Assembly: GCA_014655195.1 (NCBI GenBank)
Contig: BNBH01000025.1
Span: 55,879 to 119,878 of the forward strand
Direction: 5' to 3'
Length of the DNA: 64,000 nucleotides
Source of the DNA: Streptomyces cellulosae
GTDB lineage: Bacteria; Actinomycetota; Actinomycetes; Streptomycetales; Streptomycetaceae
Notes under the pieces: generated by a model
Databases searched by the model: none
Told to the model about the DNA's origin: nothing
Seen by the model: only the letters and a program-made list of their open reading frames with translations
Part shown: positions 58,823 to 64,000 of the stretch, piece by piece
Numbering within the stretch: position 1 is the stretch's first letter
Layout: every line of letters begins with the position of its first letter
Program-made: the position numbers and the translations under genes

Positions 58823-60382
58823 TCACCGCCCGGCCGGACCGGGACGCCCGAGGATGAGGTCGGCCGCGCGCTCGGCGGCGAGCAGCACCGTCACCATGGG
58901 GTTGATGGTGGGCATCGTCGGGAACACCGACGCGTCGACGACACGTACGCCCTCGGCGCCGCGCAGCCGCATCTCCGGGTCGCACACGGCCATCGGGTCG
59001 TCGGCGGCGCCCATCCGGCAGGTGCCCGCCGGGTGGTAGACGGTGTGGGCGACGCGGCGGCCGTACTCCGACAGGTCGGCGTCCGACGTGACGTTCGGGC
59101 CGGGCGCCACCTCGCGGACCAGCCAGTCCTTCAGCGGATCGGTCGCGGCGACCTCGCGGGCCACCTTGAGCCCCTCGACGACGGTGCGTTCGTCGTGGCC
59201 CTCGGGGTCGGTGAAGTAGCGGAAGTCCAGGGCGGGTTTCTCGGACGGGTCGGAACTGCGCAGCCACATACGGCCGACGGAGCGGGCGCGGGGCACGTTC
59301 GGCGTCATGCACACCCCGTGCTCGGGGACCGGGTAGCCCAGCCGTTCGGTGTTGACGGTGAACGGCACCTGGTAGAAGTGGAACATCAGGTCGGGCCGCG
59401 GCTGGTTCTTGTCCATGCGCAGGAACAGACCGGCGTCGGAGTCCATCGCGGAGTTGGGCGGCAGCGGGCCGCGGGTCTCCCAGACGATCACCGACTCGGG
59501 GTGGTCCAGCAGGTTCTCACCCACGCCGGGCAGGTCGATGTGCACGTCGATGCCGAGGCGCCGCAGGTCGTCGGCCGGTCCGATGCCGGACAGCATCAGC
59601 AGCCGCGGGGTGTCGATCGCCCCGGCGCACAGCAGCAGTTCACGACTCGCTCGTACGGTGGCGGGCTCGCCGTCGGCGCCGCGCACCGCGACCCGGGTGA
59701 GCCGGCCCGTCTCGTCGGTGAGCAGCCGGTGCGCCCAGGTCTCCAGCTTGAGCGTGAGGTTGGGGCGGTCGAGGACCGGGTGCAGGTACGCCACGGAGGC
59801 GGAGGAGCGCTTGTTGCCCTCCGGCTCGTAGGCGAGGGAGAAGAAGCCGGTGCCGTCGGCGAAGGGCTCGGCGTTGAAGTCGTCGACGACGGGGACGCCG
59901 GTGGCGCGGGCGGCGGCGGTGACGAAGTCCTTGGCGATCGGGTTACGGTCGGCCTCCGCCACCGGCACGATGTTGGTCTGGAGGCGGTCGCGGTACGGCA
60001 GGATCGTGCCCGGGTCCCAGCCGGCGCAGCCGGCGGCCACCCAGTCGTCGAGGTCCTGCGGCAGCGGCAGGAAGCTGATGAGGGTGTTGTGGGAGGAGCA
60101 GCCGCCGAGGACGCGGGCCCGCGAGTGCAGGATGTGGGAGTTGCCGCGCGGCTGTTCGACGGTGGTGTAGCCGTAGTCGAACTCGGAGCCGAGCAGGTTG
60201 ATCCAGTTGCGCAGGCGCAGGATGCGGTCGTCACCGACGTCGCTGGGTCCGCCCTCGATGACGCAGACGCGGCTGTCGGGGTCCTCACTGAGGCGGGCGG
60301 CGAGCACACAGCCGGCGGTGCCGCCGCCGACGATGACGTAGTCGTAGTCCGACTCCGCGCCGTGAGGGGTGGTGGAGGCCAT
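58823..60382 (-). CDS. betA: Choline dehydrogenase (GMC oxidoreductase)
   Basis: 519 residues. FAD-binding VIVGGGTAGCVLAARLSEDP (about 17-36), the GMC signature ARVLGGCSSHN, LCAGAIDTPRLLMLSGIGP (second GMC signature), and the C-terminal catalytic His in AHTVYHPAGTCRMG. It oxidises choline to betaine aldehyde. ATG at 60382 after AGAAAGG; 56 bp downstream of betB. Confidence 0.9.
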   Translation of the reverse strand: MASTTPHGAESDYDYVIVGGGTAGCVLAARLSEDPDSRVCVIEGGPSDVGDDRILRLRNWINLLGSEFDYGYTTVEQPRGNSHILHSRARVLGGCSSHNTLISFLPLPQDLDDWVAAGCAGWDPGTILPYRDRLQTNIVPVAEADRNPIAKDFVTAAARATGVPVVDDFNAEPFADGTGFFSLAYEPEGNKRSSASVAYLHPVLDRPNLTLKLETWAHRLLTDETGRLTRVAVRGADGEPATVRASRELLLCAGAIDTPRLLMLSGIGPADDLRRLGIDVHIDLPGVGENLLDHPESVIVWETRGPLPPNSAMDSDAGLFLRMDKNQPRPDLMFHFYQVPFTVNTERLGYPVPEHGVCMTPNVPRARSVGRMWLRSSDPSEKPALDFRYFTDPEGHDERTVVEGLKVAREVAATDPLKDWLVREVAPGPNVTSDADLSEYGRRVAHTVYHPAGTCRMGAADDPMAVCDPEMRLRGAEGVRVVDASVFPTMPTINPMVTVLLAAERAADLILGRPGPAGR

Positions 60383-60438
60383 GGGCTGCCTTTCTTCGGA
60401 ACCGTGGTGGGGCCGGCGTCCGGCGTGAGGGGGGCGGC

Positions 60439-61920
60439 TCAGTTGCCGCCGCGGTCGCCCTTGAACCAGCCGGAGGGTCCCGGGTCGAGGTTCTGGTAGA
60501 TGTGCTTGGCCTCCTGGTACTCGCGCAGGCCCGTGGGCCCGAGCTCGCGCCCGACGCCGGAGCGTCCGAAGCCGCCCCATTCGGCCTGCGGCACATAGGG
60601 GTGGAAGTCGTTGATCCAGACGGTGCCGTGCCGCAGCCGCTGCGCGACGCGCTGGGCGCGGCTGGCCTCGGTGGTCCAGACGCCGCCGGCCAGTCCGTAA
60701 CGGGTGTCGTTGGCGAGTTCCACGGCCTCGTCCTCGGTGCGGAACCGTTCGACGGTGACGACCGGCCCGAACACCTCCTCCTGCACGATGCGCATGGAAC
60801 GGTCGCAGTCGGCGAAGATCGTCGGCAGCAGGAAGTAGCCGCGGCTCAGGGCGGGGTCGTCGGGGCGGGTGCCGCCGGTGACGAGCCGGGCTCCCTCCTC
60901 CTTGCCGAGGGCGATGTAGCTCTCGACCTTCTCCCGGTGCTGGGCGGAGCTGAGCGGACCGCTCTCGGTGCCCTCCTCAAGACCGTTGCCGAGGCGGATC
61001 TGCCGGGCGCGCTCGGCGAAGGCCTCGACGAACCGGTCGTGGAGGGACTCCTCCACGAGCAGGCGTGACCCGGCGGAGCAGACCTGGCCGGCGTGCAGGA
61101 AGGCCGCGTCGAGCGCGTAGTCGACGGCGGCGTCGAAGTCGGCGTCCGCGAAGACGATGTTGGGGTTCTTGCCGCCGAGTTCCAGGGCGATGTTCTTCGG
61201 CCCCTCGGCCGCGGCGGCCATGATGGCGCGCCCGGTGGCCAGGCCGCCGGTGAAGGACACCAGGTCGACCTCGGGGTGGGAGGTCATGGCGGCGCCGACG
61301 GTCGCGCCGGAGCCGAGGACGAGGTTGGCGACGCCCCGCGGGGCGCCGGCCTCCCCGATCAGCCGGAACAGGGCGATGGTGGTGAGCGGGGTGATCTCGC
61401 TGGGCTTGAGGACGATGGTGTTGCCGGCCGCCAGCGCGGGCGCGACCTTCCACGAGGCCTGCAGCAGCGGGTAGTTCCACGGCGCGATGAGCGCACAGAC
61501 TCCGACCGGCTGGTAGACGACGCGGCTGAGCACGTCGGGCCCTACGTCGACGACGCGTCCGCCGTCCTTGCCGGCCAGTTCGGCGTAGTAGCGGAAGGCG
61601 TTGGCGACGTCCTCGACGTCGAAACGGCCCTCGGCAAGCGTCTTTCCGGTGTCGAGGGTCTCGGTGCGGGCGATCTGGTCGATGTCCCGCAGCAGCAGGT
61701 CGTGCACCCGCATCAGCAGGTCGGCACGGCGCCGGGTGGGCGCGTTGGCCCACTCCTCCTCGGCGAAGGCACGACGGGCGGCCCGCACGGCCTTGTCCAC
61801 GTCGGAGGCGTCGGCCTCGTCGACGGTGGTGATGACGGAGGCGTCGAACGGATTGATCACCTCACGCCGCCCTCCGCCGGCGGCGGTCGTCCAGTTCCCG
61901 TCGATGTACAGCTCACCCAT
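60439..61920 (-). CDS. betB: Betaine-aldehyde dehydrogenase
   Basis: 493 residues, ALDH superfamily. Catalytic Glu in IALELGGKNPNIV and catalytic Cys in HAGQVCSAGSR (about residues 275-285). NAD site PWNYPLLQASWKVAPALAAG (about 147-166). It converts betaine aldehyde to glycine betaine, an osmoprotectant. The ATG at 61920 has a strong AAGGAGG. First gene of the betB-betA-betT series. A glutamate semialdehyde or other ALDH role is possible but the context favours betaine. Confidence 0.92.
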   Translation of the reverse strand: MGELYIDGNWTTAAGGGRREVINPFDASVITTVDEADASDVDKAVRAARRAFAEEEWANAPTRRRADLLMRVHDLLLRDIDQIARTETLDTGKTLAEGRFDVEDVANAFRYYAELAGKDGGRVVDVGPDVLSRVVYQPVGVCALIAPWNYPLLQASWKVAPALAAGNTIVLKPSEITPLTTIALFRLIGEAGAPRGVANLVLGSGATVGAAMTSHPEVDLVSFTGGLATGRAIMAAAAEGPKNIALELGGKNPNIVFADADFDAAVDYALDAAFLHAGQVCSAGSRLLVEESLHDRFVEAFAERARQIRLGNGLEEGTESGPLSSAQHREKVESYIALGKEEGARLVTGGTRPDDPALSRGYFLLPTIFADCDRSMRIVQEEVFGPVVTVERFRTEDEAVELANDTRYGLAGGVWTTEASRAQRVAQRLRHGTVWINDFHPYVPQAEWGGFGRSGVGRELGPTGLREYQEAKHIYQNLDPGPSGWFKGDRGGN

Positions 61921-62159
61921 GGCGGGCGCCTCCTTAGCATCCGACCGGTGCCGGCTCGGGCCGCCGGCCGGCAGCACGGCCCATCGTGCGGTCGACGGCC
62001 ACGGCTCGCACGGCCACCGCCGCGTCCGGGTGGTCAGGGTGACTCGGCCGGGCTAGCGCCGGGCCGGGACGGGCCGTCCCTGAGGGCGGAGGAGGCCGGT
62101 GCACGGGCCGGTGTGAAGGGGCGGCCAGCGCGCCGTGTGGGTCGCGTGACGGGACCGCG

Positions 62160-62191
62160 GGCCACGTGTGAAGACTTCACGCGGCCACGTG
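62160..62191. promoter_or_regulatory. Candidate operator upstream of betB
   Basis: Two GGCCACGTG elements flank a palindrome GTGAAG-A-CTTCAC (62168-62180). It is located about 240 bp upstream of betB. No betI-like or GbsR-like regulator is encoded in the window. Confidence 0.35.
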
Positions 62192-62351
62192 GCGTTCACC
62201 ACAGCACCGCAGCAAAGCAAGACGTTCGCGGAAGCGCCACACCCCGTCGACGGCCGGAATGACGGGGATTCAGTCCGACGGCGGCACGTGGACGAGCCGC
62301 GTCACGCGCCACCTCGATGACAGACCGCCCAGTCCGACCTGTCTATGATCG

Positions 62352-62362
62352 TTCAATAGTTG
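62352..62362. promoter_or_regulatory. Short palindrome TCAA-TAG-TTGA near the YceI promoter
   Basis: An 11-bp palindrome overlapping TTGACT (62358-62363), a possible -35 element. This resembles MarR-family sites, and YceI genes are often under MarR control. The regulator is not nearby. Confidence 0.4.
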
Positions 62363-62467
62363 ACTTCATCGCGCTTGCAACTGTGACCTGCCGCTGTCCG
62401 GCGACCGTGAACGCATCCGTCGGTGCACGTCCCGTCGCGGTGCCACGCAGGAGGAAAGGTGAATCGT

Positions 62468-63382
62468 ATGGCCCTCGGACTGCTCCGGCGTCGACGTTCG
62501 GGGAGCGGCCGCAAGACCGCACCGGGTGCGGCACTGCCCCTGCCGGCCGGCGCCGGCGCGTACAGTTGCGAGGTCGTCGATCCCATGGGACAGCCCTTGG
62601 GCGGTGCCGAGGTCACGGTGACCGCCTCGGACAGCCACCGGGTCGCCGCCCGCGGCACCACCGATCCGTACGGCCTGTTCATGGCGGTGCTCCCGCCCGG
62701 CTCCTACAGCGTGATGGTCACGGGCGAGGGTCTCACGCCGGCCCGCAGCGACGTCGACATAGCCGCGGACACCGCCCTCCCCCCGGCACATGTCGCGCTG
62801 CTGCCCGCACGCCAGCTGGAACTGCCGTCACCCGGCACCTGGCTGTTCGACCCGCCGCACACCGCGATCCGCTTCATCGCCAAGCACGTCGGCATGGCCC
62901 ACGTGCACGGACGCTTCACCCGCTTCACCGGCGGTATCCGCGTGGCCCCGGACATGCGTGACTCGCAGGTGTCGGTGCGCATCGACGCCGCCAGCATCAC
63001 CACGGGCAACAGGACCCGTGACAACCACCTGCGTTCCGCCGACTTCCTCGATGTCGAGCGCTACCCGTACATCGATTTCGTCAGCACCCGGTTCGTCTAC
63101 CGGGGCGGATCGAAGTGGACGCTGAACGGCACGCTCACCATGCACGGCACCAGCCGCTCCGTGGGACTGGACACGACGTACCTCGGCATGGTGAACGGCG
63201 GTTACGAACAGGAGCTGCGCTGCGCGGCCCTGGCGAAGACGGAGCTGCACCGCGAGGACTTCACCCTCAACTGGCGCTCGATGCTGGCCCGCGGCATCGC
63301 CGTCGTCGGTCCGACCGTACAACTGGAGCTGGACGTCCAGGCGATGTACCGCACCTCGGAGACCCCCACGCCCCCGGAATAG
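62468..63382 (+). CDS. YceI-family protein with N-terminal carboxypeptidase-regulatory-like domain
   Basis: 304 residues. Residues about 30-105 form a CnaB/CarboxypepD-like beta-sandwich (CEVVDPMGQPLGGAEVTVTA, DPYGLFMAVLPPGSYSVMV). Residues about 120-295 are a YceI lipocalin-like barrel (TAIRFIAKHVGMAHVHGRF, LRSADFLDVERYPYIDFVS, LTMHGTSRSVGLD), which binds isoprenoid-like lipids. No signal peptide is seen. AGGAGG lies upstream; either ATG 62468 or GTG 62459 could start. The fusion is common in streptomycetes. Confidence 0.87.
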   Translation: MALGLLRRRRSGSGRKTAPGAALPLPAGAGAYSCEVVDPMGQPLGGAEVTVTASDSHRVAARGTTDPYGLFMAVLPPGSYSVMVTGEGLTPARSDVDIAADTALPPAHVALLPARQLELPSPGTWLFDPPHTAIRFIAKHVGMAHVHGRFTRFTGGIRVAPDMRDSQVSVRIDAASITTGNRTRDNHLRSADFLDVERYPYIDFVSTRFVYRGGSKWTLNGTLTMHGTSRSVGLDTTYLGMVNGGYEQELRCAALAKTELHREDFTLNWRSMLARGIAVVGPTVQLELDVQAMYRTSETPTPPE

Positions 63383-63415
63383 ACCGACGCGGCCGGCGAC
63401 CGACGGTCTCCCGAT

Positions 63416-63925
63416 TCACGCGTAGGGGTCGGGAATCACCTCGGTCGCCGACTCAAGGACCTTCTCCACTCGCAGGACCGTGCTGCGGACGGTCCCCGCC
63501 TCCGCGACGAGCACATCGGGCACATGGGACTCGTGGAAGCGGAGGTACCCGACGGTACCCACGGTCGTCGTACGCGCGCCGAGCCACATCACCATCCTGC
63601 GCAGGTCGTCGAACTCGTCGGGATGCGCCTCCTGCCGCACGGTCAGCGCCCACTGCGGCCCGTCGGAGCACAACTCCCCGACCAGCGCGCCCCCGATCCG
63701 CATCGCCGGCCCGCGGCCGCCCCACAGCGGGTACGCGTAACCGTCGTCCTGCCGGCCGCCCTCCTCCCCCAGATGCCATCGAAGCAGAGCGAGGTCCTGC
63801 GGCGGGAGCGCGCCCGGAAGGTCGAGGGTGAGCTGGAGTTCGTAGATGTCGGCCGTGATCAGAAGGCTACGAGCCCCGGCGCCGGTGTCATCCCAGCCCC
63901 CGTTATCTTTTTCGCGGTCCTGCAA
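63416..63925 (-). CDS. Hypothetical protein
   Basis: 169 residues. Beta-rich central part (ITADIYELQLTLDLPGALPP, GPAMRIGGALVGEL, WALTVRQEAHPDEF) and a C-terminal helix ending EVIPDPYA. No domain recognised. The only in-frame start is TTG at 63925, so the N-terminus is uncertain. Convergent with the YceI gene (33-bp gap). Confidence 0.55.
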   Translation of the reverse strand: MQDREKDNGGWDDTGAGARSLLITADIYELQLTLDLPGALPPQDLALLRWHLGEEGGRQDDGYAYPLWGGRGPAMRIGGALVGELCSDGPQWALTVRQEAHPDEFDDLRRMVMWLGARTTTVGTVGYLRFHESHVPDVLVAEAGTVRSTVLRVEKVLESATEVIPDPYA

Positions 63926-64000
63926 GAGGGCCGCTGGCCTCCGGGCCCGGCATGACTGTTGCCCCCTGTCGAACGGATGACCTGGGGGGTGGTGTCACCG

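Larger units (their letters stand above)
61921..62467. other. Divergent intergenic region, betB / YceI-family gene
   Basis: 547 bp with no convincing gene. It contains the repeat/palindrome at 62160-62191 and the short palindrome at 62352-62362, described separately. No riboswitch was recognised. Confidence 0.7.

Noticed and set aside
56535..59039. 834-codon plus-strand frame antisense to betT and betA
   Set aside because: Shadow frame with His/Asp/Glu/Arg-rich composition; both plus-strand ends lie inside real genes.
61921..62467. Riboswitch or small RNA before the bet operon
   Set aside because: No known riboswitch core was recognised; only short palindromes are visible.
63926..64000. tRNA or additional gene at the right edge
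   Set aside because: No cloverleaf or open frame with a start could be supported in the last 75 bases.

Overview
The window is high-GC actinomycete DNA and looks like a Streptomyces chromosome. Codons end mostly in G or C, GTG starts are frequent, ATGA/GTGA overlaps couple neighbouring genes, and many families are typical of the genus (MmyB-like domains, opcA, BldA-type TTA codons, F420-type PPOX proteins, LacI-controlled sugar ABC operons). The order from the pentose phosphate operon to the pterin-like cluster resembles, from memory, the SCO66xx region of S. coelicolor. No rRNA, tRNA, CRISPR array, transposase or prophage was seen.

Layout. 1-3361: end of a hypothetical gene, then a TetR regulator divergent from a PAP2-phosphatase/DMT-transporter pair, separated by an array of 16-bp iterons. 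3383-13009: a sulfur island with a GST-like thiol enzyme, a Tat-exported sulfite oxidase, a winged-helix protein, a DszC/SfnB-type flavin enzyme, a TauE/SafE exporter, an Rrf2 regulator and an SsuABC sulfonate importer. Four tiny Cys-containing leader-peptide genes precede these units, and three copies of one CCTA-N9-TAGG palindrome sit beside them. 13034-21210: alpha-glucan use (secreted beta-helix glycosidase with discoidin domain, GH13 glucosidase, sugar ABC importer, LacI repressor). 21217-26990: a trans-4-hydroxyproline catabolic operon. 27053-29514: MmyB-like, HTH and ImmA/IrrE-like regulatory genes. 29690-32576: phosphopantetheinyl transferase, metallophosphoesterase and ATP-grasp enzyme. 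32793-36891: GH4 and GH16 glycosidases, dispersed repeats and a frameshifted AraC gene. 37072-43000: zwf-opcA-pgi-gnd-phosphatase operon. 43606-47736: UvrA-like ATPase, PPOX protein and serine hydrolase. 47774-55054: an unusual GTP-cyclohydrolase-II / creatininase / PTPS-like cluster with glycosyltransferase, methyltransferase, membrane flippase-like protein, MDR dehydrogenase and CDP-alcohol phosphotransferase. 55085-63925: a hypothetical gene, an HD protein, the choline-to-glycine-betaine operon (betB, betA, BCCT transporter), a YceI-family protein and a hypothetical gene.

How it works together. In the sulfur island, sulfonates would be imported by SsuABC and oxidised by the flavin enzyme; the sulfite released would be exported by TauE or oxidised to sulfate outside the membrane. 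Transcription could be set by an Rrf2 repressor and translation by cysteine-sensing leader peptides. The hydroxyproline operon covers epimerisation, oxidation and deamination. The bet genes import choline and oxidise it to the osmoprotectant glycine betaine.

The best candidate for an undescribed system is 47774-55054. Its cyclohydrolase carries Met120 where E. coli RibA has Tyr105, the change reported to make the S. coelicolor paralogue stop at the formylated pyrimidine (FAPy). A creatininase-family gene, the family that contains archaeal FAPy deformylase, is divergently adjacent, and the PTPS-like protein has lost its canonical catalytic residues. The second most interesting feature is the leader-peptide/operator regulon in the sulfur island.
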